The notes beneath the pieces were generated by a model. It worked only from the letters and a program-made list of their open reading frames with translations, had not been told where the DNA came from and did no database searches. From an uncultured Magnetospirillum sp. (GTDB lineage Bacteria > Pseudomonadota > Alphaproteobacteria > Rhodospirillales > Magnetospirillaceae): 45,420 nucleotides of DNA. Shown in pieces: positions 1 to 8,295 of the stretch (position 1 is its first letter; every line of letters begins with the position of its first letter). Location of the stretch: contig NZ_CAINTR010000047.1 of assembly GCF_903853455.1 (NCBI RefSeq), positions 1 through 45,420 on the forward strand, written 5' to 3'. Made by a program: the position numbers and the translations under genes.

Positions 1-1
1 G

Positions 2-301
2 ATGTGCGTGCGCAACACCAAGCTGGAGAACCTTCATGCGGGCGTGGTTCCGGCTACCAAGAGCGGGGACTATTCCGACGTGGTCGTCTTGGATGCCGAA
101 GGGCGGAAGATTCCGTGGGCCGAGGCATCACACATCGACGACGCCCAGATGCGCGAACTGATGAAGGAGATCGTCAACCGGCTCTACACCTTCCAGATGC
201 GGATCGACGATCCGGAGTTCCAGGCATGGATCGACCGCTGGGATGCCGTCGCCGCGAAGTGGGATGAGCCGGAGCTGGATGACGCGATTGCAGATCCCTA
301 A
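2..301 (+). CDS. Conserved hypothetical protein, possibly cut by window edge
   Basis: A 99-residue soluble protein with no signal peptide or membrane segment. The ATG at position 2 may be the true start, but with no upstream sequence I cannot exclude a longer form. It opens with MCVRNTKLENLHAG and has an acidic C-terminus with Trp-rich stretches. I recall proteins with this opening as small conserved genes of unknown function in alphaproteobacterial mobile regions, but I know no biochemical role. It stands alone: about 240 bp without a gene separates it from the zorA relic, with no sign of an operon. Treat as real but uncharacterised. Confidence 0.6.
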   Translation: MCVRNTKLENLHAGVVPATKSGDYSDVVVLDAEGRKIPWAEASHIDDAQMRELMKEIVNRLYTFQMRIDDPEFQAWIDRWDAVAAKWDEPELDDAIADP

Positions 302-545
302 CCGCGCGATGAAGGCTTCACTTTTTGGCTTTAGGGCGCGGAAGCCCAGAATTTCGGCGGGAGGGGGGCTGCTTGGTAGCTGATGGGCCAGGAATAATGG
401 GATTGGCGTGGAGTGGCATGCCTCTGCGGCAATCGTGCAAGTCCCGCTGTTTGCCAATGTTGGACGCGATTGAACGTGATTCGAGAATCGGGCATACCTC
501 ATCCAGCGGGAGAATTGCTCCAAGAATGTAGATCAAGAGGTTGTG

Positions 546-1352
546 ATGGCAGCAGAAGCCGCTTCGATGAGTTCAATGCAGTCAGCTCTGCTCCCGCTGT
601 TCAATATTTTTAAGCAGCCGGATGTAGCTGTCGGCATTGCGGCTGGCATGATTGGCATCGCCCTAATAATCCTGTTCTGGTTCTGCATCAAACATATGGT
701 GCCGATGCTCCGCACCCTTCGGCGGGTGAAGAAGCATCTCCGCGCAATCCCCGACCATGACGCCTTCAATAATGACTTCGCTCGGATCGACGAGGTCATT
801 TCCGGAGAGCGAATGTTGAAGCACGGTTGGGAGGAGTTCAAAGAGACCCTGATCTTACCGCAGCCGAACGAGCCTGGAGCGATCCGAAACACAGCCCGTC
901 CGTCGGCCTATCTTAACGTTGGCAGCGTTGCCAGTGAGCTCAACCTATCTTTTTACCAAGCAATTCCTAACTATTTCGTGGGCGTTGGATTGCTATTTAC
1001 CTTTCTTGGTCTAGTTGCCGCGATTTACTTTGCAAGTCAAGGTGTTGCCGGCGATGTGAAGCAGGCGAAGGAATCTCTTGGTAACCTGTTGACCGCCGCG
1101 ACTTTCAAGTTTGCTACATCAATTGCAGGCCTCGGCTCATCCATCTTGCTCTCGTTCTTCGTCAAATTGCTGACACTTCGGGTTCAGCTCTACTTTGACC
1201 GCCTGTGCGAGCTCCTGGAGCAGCGGATGACTTCGGTCACCGCCGAATGGTTGGCAGTTCAGCAGGTCGATGAACTGAAGAAACAGACGATCCAACTTGA
1301 GCGGTTCAACACGGATTTCGCCGTCGAGGTGGCCAAGGCACTGGAAGCCTAG
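546..1352 (+). pseudogene. zorA: Truncated ZorA, MotA/TolQ/ExbB-like channel of Zorya defence
   Basis: ZorA is the membrane motor subunit of Zorya anti-phage systems; it normally has a MotA/ExbB-type core followed by a long cytoplasmic tail and works with ZorB and effectors. This 268-residue product has the core only: hydrophobic segments at about residues 27-50, 142-164 and 189-211, with a cytoplasmic helical region between the first two. It stops in the tail at a TAG (1350-1352) just after KALEA. Reading through this TAG stays open for about 130 bp, so a nonsense mutation is possible, but the rest of the tail and ZorB, ZorC and ZorD are absent. ATG 546 is preferred to the overlapping GTG 543. 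Most likely a dead relic; a stand-alone ExbB-like protein is the alternative. Confidence 0.6.
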
Positions 1353-1400
1353 CTGAACCCGTTGGGCGTCGTCACTGGCGGACGCCATCGGCATGACGAT

Positions 1401-1413
1401 GCATATGATATGC
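1401..1413. repeat. Short palindrome downstream of the zorA relic
   Basis: GCATAT and ATATGC arms around a single G form a 13-bp dyad in an AT-rich patch, about 50 bp upstream of the promoter at 1463-1491. It could be an operator for the HTH-containing dynamin protein encoded downstream, or chance. Confidence 0.3.
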
Positions 1414-1462
1414 GCTTTAGGTTTATAGCTATTGAACTTACCCGTTTGGTGCATATTGCGAC

Positions 1463-1491
1463 TTGACGCACCCGCGCAACTCCCCTAAAGT
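1463..1491 (+). promoter_or_regulatory. Sigma-70-type promoter for peptide/dynamin operon
   Basis: TTGACG (1463-1468) and TAAAGT (1486-1491) with exactly 17 bp between them fit a housekeeping promoter. It lies 60 bp upstream of the small membrane peptide and in front of the dynamin gene cluster, so it would drive both. Seen in sequence only. Confidence 0.5.
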
Positions 1492-1551
1492 GCCTACCAG
1501 AAGCGCGAATGAGGTAGTTATCCTCCTTCGCAGTCAAAATGGAGGTTCACC

Positions 1552-1659
1552 ATGTACAAGGTCATCGGATGCGCCATCGTGTGGGGCTTTGCCCTGTTCG
1601 GCTTCAAGGAGTGGTACGAGAAGACCTACAAGACTGAAGACCAGAATTCGGCCACTTAA
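1552..1659 (+). CDS. Small single-pass membrane peptide (35 aa)
   Basis: A 35-residue reading frame starts at ATG 1552, eight bases after a strong GGAGG (1541-1545). Residues about 3-17 (KVIGCAIVWGFALFG) form one hydrophobic segment, and the rest is a charged tail with KEWYEKTYKTED. The ribosome site, the promoter upstream and the position 26 bp before the dynamin gene suggest it is real and co-transcribed. I recognise no family. Small membrane peptides beside defence genes can be toxins, sensors or anchors, but nothing in this sequence decides between these. Expression is unproven. Confidence 0.5.
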   Translation: MYKVIGCAIVWGFALFGFKEWYEKTYKTEDQNSAT

Positions 1660-1685
1660 TCAGCTTTTCGAACGGAGTGGCCGAC

Positions 1686-3863
1686 ATGACCGCCTTTCAA
1701 ACCTACGACCTCGCCAAGATGCGAGCCGACGCCAAGATCTCTCAGGAAGAAATGGCGACTTATCTTGGTATCTCTCAGAGCCAAGTTTCCCGCTATGAGC
1801 AAGACCCGGACAACACCCCCCTTGGCGTCGTGAAAGCCTGGGTGAAGTATTGCGGCGACATTTCCACGAAGCAGGGGCTGGAGTACGGCGCCCCCTACAG
1901 GGGCATCGCCACCCAGATCAAGCTGATGAGCGATTACGCCGAGACGGCCCCCGCTCCTCTGGATGACGCGCTGTTCAAGGGCGCCCCGACCGCCGCCAGC
2001 TTCGTGCGTGAGGTCCGCAACCTTGGCCGCAAGCCTCGGGTGGCTGCCTGCGGACGTTTCGACCAGGGCAAGAGCCGGTTGGCCAACACCCTGATGGGCA
2101 GCGACGCCCTGCCGACCGCCTACCAGCCCGCCACGGCCATCATCAGCCTCGTTCGCCATGTCAGCGACCGCCCCTCCTGGATCAAGGAGGACGTCTGGAT
2201 CATGCGCAAGGGCTTCGACCTGAACCAGGCTAACGACGAACAACACTGCAACGACTACAAGATCGTGGCCGGTTCGTTCGACACCCTGAAGAAGTACGGC
2301 ACCCACAACGACAATCAGCCCGCCGACGCCGATCAGTGCTTCGCCGCCCTGGTGTACGTGGACTCGCCGTTCCTGTTCGGCTGCGACCTTCTGGACCTGC
2401 CTGGCTATGGCCACTCCCACGACGACCATACCAAAGCCGAACTGGCGCACAGCCTGGCCGACGTCCTGATTTACGCTTCGGCGGCTCAGGGGTTCATGGA
2501 CCAGCAGGATCTGCAGTTCGCCAACGCACTGCTGAAACAGCTGCCGACTCTTGAGGCCAAGGACGGCACCCTTCCGGTTTTGCGGAATGTCTACTTTGTG
2601 GCGACCATGGCCCGCCAGGATCAGGCCGATCTCGAGGACATCATCACCAAGGCGTCGTCTCGTGCCTATACGCACTTGCTCGAAGGTCTCCAGGCCCGCG
2701 GTGAGCTGATCGGCCGACCGATTTCCCTTACCGACTTCCGCGCCCGCTTCTTCACCTACCTTGTTGACGACACGAGCCGTCGGAAGGCGTTCGAAGAGGA
2801 CCTCGCCGATCTGCTGAGCAAGGTCTGTCCGGTTCAAGTGCGCGGCCGCCTGGATGGCTGGGTCGTCGAGCTGAAGAACTCCACCAAGGCGTACTGCGAT
2901 GGGTGGACTGCCCGCCTTGTCGAAGCCCTGGAGAATCGGGACCGCGCTCAAGGTTCGCTGGAGATGCTGGAGCGTGCTGAACCGCTGCGTCAGCGCAGGA
3001 TCGGCAGCAAGACCGAGCGCATCCTGAGCACCATCGCTGCGAACAAGTCGGCGTCCACCGAACACATCAAGGCCGACCTGAGCAAGCTGGTCACGCCGGA
3101 CTATGTCGAAAAGCGCATCCGCGAGCGTTACGAGGACAAGAAGGACGCCCAGCAGCTCGCTGGCTCGTACCTGATCGACCACATCCAGAACAAGCTGAAC
3201 AGCTTTCTGGCCGAACGTGCGCAGGAGTTGGTGCCCGACATCAACGACATCCTGGCCGACTATCAGGCAGCAGGGACGTCTGCCGGGGGCGTGGAGCTTG
3301 GCTCACTGTCCGTGCCGTTCAACGTGAAGGGAGTGTTCCTCGGGGCGCTGGCTGCGACCGGAACGGCTGGGGCCATGGCTGCCTGGGCCGCTGCAACTGC
3401 CGCCAGCGCAGAAGTTGGTTCCGCCATGCTGTTGCCGGGTGTGGCCAGCTATCTGGCGGGCATCGGCGCGACCGCAGGCGGTGTGGTGAGCACGGGTAGC
3501 CTGATCGCCGCTCTTGGCGGTCCCATCACCCTCGTAATCGGGCTGGGGGTGCTTCTTGGCTTGGCCGCTTACGCCCTGTTCGGTTCGTCCTGGCAGAGCA
3601 GGCTGGCGAAGAAGATCTGTGAAGCTCTGAAGGAACAGCGCTTCCTCGAAACGCTGGCAACGCACTCCGAGAAATACTGGGACGACACCCGCCACAGCTT
3701 CCAGAAGGGCATGGCCGCGACGGAAGCCGCCTACCAGGACAACCTCGGGAACCTCCGCAAGCTGGTGAATGCCACCGGCCGGGAAGAGATGACCGCCATG
3801 ATTTCCAAAGTGGAATCCACCCGGGATTTTTTCGGCGGTATTCCGTGGAGGCTGGGGAATTAG
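1686..3863 (+). CDS. Dynamin-like GTPase with N-terminal helix-turn-helix
   Basis: 725 residues from ATG 1686, chosen over GTG 1677 because GGAG (1674-1677) is correctly spaced for it. Residues 7-57 form an XRE-type helix-turn-helix (ISQEEMATYLGISQSQVSRYE). A dynamin-family GTPase domain follows: P-loop GRFDQGKS at 123-130 and G3 DLPG at 237-240; a canonical G4 NKxD is not obvious. Residues 549-635 are a long hydrophobic Gly/Ala-rich stretch likely to enter membrane, followed by a helical C-terminus. Dynamin-like proteins remodel membranes after GTP hydrolysis, and some bacterial ones act in phage defence. Fusion to a DNA-binding domain is unusual and suggests autoregulation or sensing. Two membrane-active partners follow, so it probably works as a three-gene unit. 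Confidence 0.8.
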   Translation: MTAFQTYDLAKMRADAKISQEEMATYLGISQSQVSRYEQDPDNTPLGVVKAWVKYCGDISTKQGLEYGAPYRGIATQIKLMSDYAETAPAPLDDALFKGAPTAASFVREVRNLGRKPRVAACGRFDQGKSRLANTLMGSDALPTAYQPATAIISLVRHVSDRPSWIKEDVWIMRKGFDLNQANDEQHCNDYKIVAGSFDTLKKYGTHNDNQPADADQCFAALVYVDSPFLFGCDLLDLPGYGHSHDDHTKAELAHSLADVLIYASAAQGFMDQQDLQFANALLKQLPTLEAKDGTLPVLRNVYFVATMARQDQADLEDIITKASSRAYTHLLEGLQARGELIGRPISLTDFRARFFTYLVDDTSRRKAFEEDLADLLSKVCPVQVRGRLDGWVVELKNSTKAYCDGWTARLVEALENRDRAQGSLEMLERAEPLRQRRIGSKTERILSTIAANKSASTEHIKADLSKLVTPDYVEKRIRERYEDKKDAQQLAGSYLIDHIQNKLNSFLAERAQELVPDINDILADYQAAGTSAGGVELGSLSVPFNVKGVFLGALAATGTAGAMAAWAAATAASAEVGSAMLLPGVASYLAGIGATAGGVVSTGSLIAALGGPITLVIGLGVLLGLAAYALFGSSWQSRLAKKICEALKEQRFLETLATHSEKYWDDTRHSFQKGMAATEAAYQDNLGNLRKLVNATGREEMTAMISKVESTRDFFGGIPWRLGN

Positions 3864-3887
3864 TTTACGCCGCTTGGTCCTAGGCCC

Positions 3888-3912
3888 GGTGCCGCCGTCG
3901 AATGGTGGCACC
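3888..3912 (+). other. Intergenic hairpin after the dynamin gene
   Basis: GGTGCCGCC (3888-3896) pairs with GGTGGCACC (3904-3912), giving a 9-bp stem with one G-U pair and a 7-base loop. No T-run follows, so it is not a clear terminator. It lies in the 160-bp gap between the GTPase and its first partner and may be an mRNA-processing or stability element that sets their ratio. Confidence 0.35.
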
Positions 3913-4023
3913 TCCTAGAGCCTCAACAGAAGACGATTTCAACATTACAGCCGCCGGGTGCCTGCGTAAACATTGTGGCGCGGAATGCCGGACGTGCGCC
4001 TCGACTAAGGGGGAGTAACGAAG

Positions 4024-4875
4024 ATGTTCAACGGTGCGATCAAAGAAGAGGCCATCACAGCCCTGAAGGCTGCCCAGGCCAAGCACGAATCCGATGCCAA
4101 GGTTGTCGGTGAAGCCTCCGCCAGGCTGTTCGAACTGCGCCGGTCCAGCAGTGAGCAGATCATCACTCAGGTCGAGGGCTACATAAACACCCTGGCCAAC
4201 AGCCCCAAGGAATTCGACAAGACGTTTTCCGAATACAGGGCCGAGTTCAAGACCTTCAACGACATCATCGCCGCCATCGAAGAGGAGGCAGCCAAGGTCA
4301 ACACCCAGGCTGGCACTGGCGCGGCTGCGGGCGTGGCCACCGGCGTCGGCGTCGCGGCTTTCGCTCCGAGCGCGGCCATGGCCATCGCCACCACGTTCGG
4401 CACCGCCGGCACCGGCACTGCCATCTCGACGCTGTCCGGAGCTGCTGCGACCAATGCTGCGCTGGCCTGGCTGGGTGGTGGTGCCCTGGCGACTGGTGGC
4501 GGCGGTATAGCCGCCGGTGAAGCGTTCCTGGCGTTGGCAGGCCCGGTCGGATGGGCCATCGGCGGCACGGCCCTGGTGGCGGCCGGATTGTTCGCCCGCA
4601 GCCGCAACCGCGCGATTGCCGAAGACGCTGCCGCCGAGACCAAGAAGATCCAGACCCACATCGCTGCGCTCTCCGCGGCCAAGGTGGAGATCAACCGCCT
4701 GTTCAACTTGACCGAACGCCATGTCGACGGCATCACCGTTCTGCTGGCTCAGCTCAAGGAACGGGCGCCGGGCGACTACCTTGAGTTCAGCACCGTCCAG
4801 AAGGAATGGCTGGCCGCGCTCATCAATCACGTCCATTCGCTGTCCGAACTCCTGAACATGAAGGTGCAGGCATGA
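4024..4875 (+). CDS. Glycine-rich membrane-inserting protein, dynamin partner
   Basis: 283 residues; ATG 4024 follows a GGGGGAG ribosome site. The N-terminal 95 residues are charged and helical, probably coiled coil (AAQAKHESDAKVVGEASARL). Residues 97-191 are a Gly/Ala-rich hydrophobic block with many GxxxG-type spacings, enough for two or three membrane passes or a pore-like hairpin. A second charged helical region then reaches the C-terminus. No signal peptide. The layout (coiled coil, glycine-zipper core, coiled coil) resembles bacterial dynamin partners and pore formers in shape only; I recognise no named family. It overlaps the next gene by 4 bp (ATGA), so the two are translationally coupled and probably form a complex. 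Confidence 0.7.
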   Translation: MFNGAIKEEAITALKAAQAKHESDAKVVGEASARLFELRRSSSEQIITQVEGYINTLANSPKEFDKTFSEYRAEFKTFNDIIAAIEEEAAKVNTQAGTGAAAGVATGVGVAAFAPSAAMAIATTFGTAGTGTAISTLSGAAATNAALAWLGGGALATGGGGIAAGEAFLALAGPVGWAIGGTALVAAGLFARSRNRAIAEDAAAETKKIQTHIAALSAAKVEINRLFNLTERHVDGITVLLAQLKERAPGDYLEFSTVQKEWLAALINHVHSLSELLNMKVQA

Positions 4876-6320
4876 GCGCGGAAACCTTCGAAACCCGCGG
4901 CCGCCGCCTCGTTCACGATCAGGCCGCAGGTGTCGTCGTCCAGGCCATCAACGAAGCCCAGATTCACGACGAAATCATCAAGATGGCCGCGCAGGATGCC
5001 GCGTTCGAGACCGCAGTGGAGCAGATCGACAAGGTGCGCGACTTCCTCTCCCGCCCCCAAAACATCCTGGGAAGCGCGATGACGAAGCACGGCGAGATCG
5101 CCGAGCAGGTCGAGGTCGGCATCCGCAACGCCCGCCAGGCCCTGGCGCAAGAGACCATGACGGCGACCTTCGATGATGTCCACCGCACCGGACCGGTGGA
5201 CTATCTAATCAATGGGGTCGGTGTTCAGTCGAAGTTCATCAACGGAATCCCCGCGAATCTTAACCATGTCCTGAACCATCTCAACACCTACTCGGGCTTC
5301 ACCGCGGACGGCTCCTTCTACATCATCCCCAAGGACACCTACGAAGCCATTCAGATCCTGCTGAACGGTGGCCATATCGAGGGCCTGAAGGCATCGACCG
5401 AGGAAGCCATCAAGGCGCTGGTGAGGCAGATCGAGGAGCAGACGGGGAAGCCCTTCTCCGAGGTAGTCCAGTCGTCGGTCGTGAACTATCCGGACGTCCA
5501 GGTGTACAAGGCGCCCGCGACGCTGGACAAAGAGCAGCAGGACCTCGCCAACAAGAACGAGGAACTGAAAGATAAGATCGTCGACGACCACAAGCCGTCG
5601 CTCCAGGGGGCTGCTCAGGCCGCTCTCGTGGGCGGGGCAGTCGGCGGCACTCTGTCCCTGGCGACTGGCCTCTACGCCAAGTACAAGTCGGGCAAGAACG
5701 TCTTTAAGGGCGAATTCACCGCGGCGGACTGGCAGGAGGTCGGCCTCGACACGGCCAAGGGCACGGCCGGGGGAGCTGTGGCCGCCGGGTCCATCTACCT
5801 GATGACCAACTATGCGGGCATGGCCGCCCCGTTCGCCTCCGCCGTCGTGAGCGCGGTCAAGGGCATGGCTTCGCTGGCCGACGACTATCGCAAGGGCGAC
5901 ATCAGCTTCGACGAATTCGTCGACCTGGGCATGATCGTCTGCGCGGAATCCGCCATCGTCGGCGTGTCCACGGCTGTCGGTCAGGCGCTGATCCCGATCC
6001 CCATCCTCGGTGCCGTCATCGGCAGCTTGGCGGGCAAGATGGTGGCCGAGTTCACCACCGGCCAGAACGACAAGGTCGCCCAGCGTCTGCGGGACGACAT
6101 GGAAGCATTCAAATCCAAGCTGGACGGCAAGCTGAAGGAGGTCCTGGCCACCATAACGGCCGAGTTCGACCGCCTGAACAGGCTGACCGATGCCGCCTTC
6201 GACTTCCGCCTAAACACCAACCTGATCGACCGCAGTGTGGATCTGGCGCTGGCCTATGGCGTGAAGGCGGACAAGATCATCGTCAACGAAGCCGCGCTGA
6301 ACAAGTTCATGTTGGCGTGA
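4872..6320 (+). CDS. Large helical membrane-associated protein, dynamin partner
   Basis: 482 residues from ATG 4872, which overlaps the TGA of the previous gene. The N-terminal 240 residues are soluble and mostly helical, with a coiled-coil-like Glu/Lys-rich stretch (EQQDLANKNEELKDKIV) just before three glycine/alanine-rich hydrophobic segments at about 242-270, 294-330 and 350-395. The last 85 residues are charged again. The hydrophobic blocks resemble those of the previous protein and the C-terminus of the GTPase, suggesting all three meet at a membrane. I know no family name. The operon as a whole resembles dynamin-type membrane-acting defence or stress systems; the function is inferred from context only. 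Confidence 0.7.
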   Translation: MSAETFETRGRRLVHDQAAGVVVQAINEAQIHDEIIKMAAQDAAFETAVEQIDKVRDFLSRPQNILGSAMTKHGEIAEQVEVGIRNARQALAQETMTATFDDVHRTGPVDYLINGVGVQSKFINGIPANLNHVLNHLNTYSGFTADGSFYIIPKDTYEAIQILLNGGHIEGLKASTEEAIKALVRQIEEQTGKPFSEVVQSSVVNYPDVQVYKAPATLDKEQQDLANKNEELKDKIVDDHKPSLQGAAQAALVGGAVGGTLSLATGLYAKYKSGKNVFKGEFTAADWQEVGLDTAKGTAGGAVAAGSIYLMTNYAGMAAPFASAVVSAVKGMASLADDYRKGDISFDEFVDLGMIVCAESAIVGVSTAVGQALIPIPILGAVIGSLAGKMVAEFTTGQNDKVAQRLRDDMEAFKSKLDGKLKEVLATITAEFDRLNRLTDAAFDFRLNTNLIDRSVDLALAYGVKADKIIVNEAALNKFMLA

Positions 6321-6347
6321 ACAACCCTCGCGGGAGTAGAAGAAACA

Positions 6348-6369
6348 GCGGGGGCTAAAATGCCCTCGC
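6348..6369 (+). terminator. Possible weak terminator hairpin
   Basis: GCGGGGGC (6348-6355) pairs with GCCCTCGC (6362-6369) with one G-U pair and a TAAAAT loop, in the gap after the dynamin cluster. There is no T-tract after the stem, so intrinsic termination is doubtful. It may still separate this operon from the radical SAM operon. Confidence 0.3.
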
Positions 6370-6438
6370 TGCACTTCATATTGACGCCTCCAGGAACGAT
6401 CTGGGCGGCGACGGGCATCCATAGGCTTGCAGACTTTG

Positions 6439-7470
6439 ATGATGAATCTAAACGGCCACCTATTATACCTCGACATTACGCAGAGATGTGGGGTCGACTG
6501 CTCCTTCTGCATGTATGCAGACAAGCATCGCAACGGCATTAACTTCCAGATGTCGGACACGGCATCTCAAAACCTGCGCGCGCTGATCAACGATCCGTCT
6601 GTGAAGAGGGTTTCGGTGAGCGGGGAAGGCGAGCCTCTCAACAATGTCGCCGTCTTTCACCAGATACTTCAATTGTCCGCAGGGAGCCAGGCGTTCGAAT
6701 TCATCAGCAGCGGATTCTGGCCGCATGACATGCTGACCGATTTCATCGAGGTGACAGACCGGCAGGTTCATGGCAACGGGGACAAGTGCAACATCCGTCT
6801 CAGCGGCGACTCCTACCATATGGAGAAGATCCGCCATAAGCCGCACGGCTTCTGCCTGGATTATTGGCTGAAGACCCCGCCAGACGCACTCTCGTTGTCA
6901 TTCCGCTCTGTGGATACGGATCGTGATTTTACCCGCGCCTACTTGCTTGAACAACTTGCCGAATATGGTTGGGATGGCCGGGTTGAGCCGCATGGCGAAC
7001 TTGACGACATATTATGGGCGGGAGGGCAGTCGTTCCGCATTGACTACAAGAACCACGTCAACCCGTCACCTTCAACGCCCCCGGGGTATCTTGATCTGGC
7101 AGACTACATCTCGGCACTCGAGAGTAAGGTCGGTAAACCTTTCACCTTGGGCAGCCTGAATCCGCATCCATGCGAGAACGGGATCGACCTGACGATGAAG
7201 CCTGACGGTCGCGTTTATCTTTATGGTGCAGAGAACGTCTTGCTCGGCAACATTCATCACGACGTCTTCAGCTGGGATGGACTGCGTCAACGTATTGCCG
7301 ACACCCCTCTCCTCCGCCAGCTATACACCACCCCTCTCCAGGAACTTCTCGACCGCCTTGACGGCGATCTGACGGCCAGCCGGATCATCAGCGAGGCCAA
7401 CAACCCTTACTGGGTGGTGAAGAATCTCTCCCAGGAGCCGGACCTGATTGAGCGGATGATTGCCGGATGA
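6439..7470 (+). CDS. Radical SAM enzyme
   Basis: 343 residues if started at ATG 6439 (ATG 6442 and TTG 6427 are alternatives; no strong ribosome site decides). The cluster motif is C17-GVD-C21-SF-C24, the CxxxCxxC that holds a [4Fe-4S] cluster and cleaves S-adenosylmethionine to a 5'-deoxyadenosyl radical. SGEGEP (about residue 61) matches the GGE-like SAM-binding motif. The C-terminal half has a few further cysteines but no clear SPASM cluster. The substrate is not identifiable. It overlaps the PHP gene by 4 bp and heads a four-gene run with PHP, phosphoribosyltransferase-like and glycosyltransferase genes, which suggests a small-molecule or nucleotide-like product rather than peptide maturation. 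Confidence 0.8.
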   Translation: MMNLNGHLLYLDITQRCGVDCSFCMYADKHRNGINFQMSDTASQNLRALINDPSVKRVSVSGEGEPLNNVAVFHQILQLSAGSQAFEFISSGFWPHDMLTDFIEVTDRQVHGNGDKCNIRLSGDSYHMEKIRHKPHGFCLDYWLKTPPDALSLSFRSVDTDRDFTRAYLLEQLAEYGWDGRVEPHGELDDILWAGGQSFRIDYKNHVNPSPSTPPGYLDLADYISALESKVGKPFTLGSLNPHPCENGIDLTMKPDGRVYLYGAENVLLGNIHHDVFSWDGLRQRIADTPLLRQLYTTPLQELLDRLDGDLTASRIISEANNPYWVVKNLSQEPDLIERMIAG

Positions 7471-8291
7471 TCGACTGCCATACCCACACCAGTTACTCGA
7501 AGCATGGTCGAGGCAGCATCGAAGAACTGGTCCAGATTGCCCTGGAGCGGGGGATTTCGGTCTTAACCATCACCGACCACGCCCCCTTCCACATCGACAC
7601 TGATAACCGCCTTCTGCAGCGGGAGGTGGGCGAATATTTCAACGAAATCGACCGAGTGTCCGCCATGTACGAGCGCGACATCACGATCCTCCGCGGTCTT
7701 GAAGCAGACTTCATTCCCGGGTGTGAAGAGGCGTTGCTTCGACAGCTGAGGGACATCAATCTGGATTTCCTGATCGGCTCTGTTCATTACGTTCCCCTTG
7801 GTGAGAGCCTTGTCCGGGTATGGGAGCTGCCTCAGATCCAGTCCGCACGGTTCTTGGGCGGCTATTTTGCATCGCTGCGTGAACTGGTGTTGAGCGGTCT
7901 GTTCGATGCGGTCGGCCATCCAGATGCTGTGCTGCGCGCCGTACCGGAAGACCTGTACTGCAAGATGTTCACTCCCTTGATTCCTCTGATGAAGCAGAAG
8001 AACGTCAGCTACGAGCTCAACGCCTCGGGCTTACGCAAGACCGCCTACGACCCAGCGACGGGCGAGGAGCGGTATGGCACCTGGACTTATCCTTCTCTCA
8101 AGCTGATCCGGGCCCTCGTGGATGAAGGTGTCGGCTTCACCCTTGGCTCAGATGCCCATGCGCCTGAAGAGCTTGGAACTGGCCTGGAACAAACGATTGT
8201 GGCCGCAGCGACCGCCGGGGTGAACACCATCAGCTATTACCAGCGGCGCAAGCAGGTGAACCTGCCCCTGACCGCCCTTCGAATGTCCTGA
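7467..8291 (+). CDS. PHP-domain phosphoesterase (HisK-like)
   Basis: 274 residues, ATG overlapping the TGA of the radical SAM gene. Metal-binding motifs of the PHP superfamily are in order: HTH at residues 5-7 (IDCHTHTSYSKHG), ITDHAPF near 35, GLEADF near 78, GSVHY near 101, GHPDAV near 150, and GSDAHAPEELG near 230. The length and motif set match histidinol-phosphatase-like PHP enzymes, which use a trinuclear metal site to hydrolyse phosphomonoesters. No other histidine-biosynthesis gene is near, so the substrate is more likely a phosphorylated intermediate of the local pathway. It sits 4 bp from the next gene and is almost certainly co-translated with it. Confidence 0.85.
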   Translation: MIDCHTHTSYSKHGRGSIEELVQIALERGISVLTITDHAPFHIDTDNRLLQREVGEYFNEIDRVSAMYERDITILRGLEADFIPGCEEALLRQLRDINLDFLIGSVHYVPLGESLVRVWELPQIQSARFLGGYFASLRELVLSGLFDAVGHPDAVLRAVPEDLYCKMFTPLIPLMKQKNVSYELNASGLRKTAYDPATGEERYGTWTYPSLKLIRALVDEGVGFTLGSDAHAPEELGTGLEQTIVAAATAGVNTISYYQRRKQVNLPLTALRMS

Positions 8292-8295
8292 GACG

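Noticed and set aside
466-500. GATTC/GAATC dyad upstream of the zorA relic as an SOS operator
   Set aside because: Five-base arms are too short and do not match an alphaproteobacterial LexA box.
1656-3182. Long minus-strand open frame (508 codons) opposite the dynamin gene
   Set aside because: Mirror of a GC-rich coding strand; no ribosome site, low-complexity Val/Gly/Leu sequence, and the plus strand has clear GTPase motifs.
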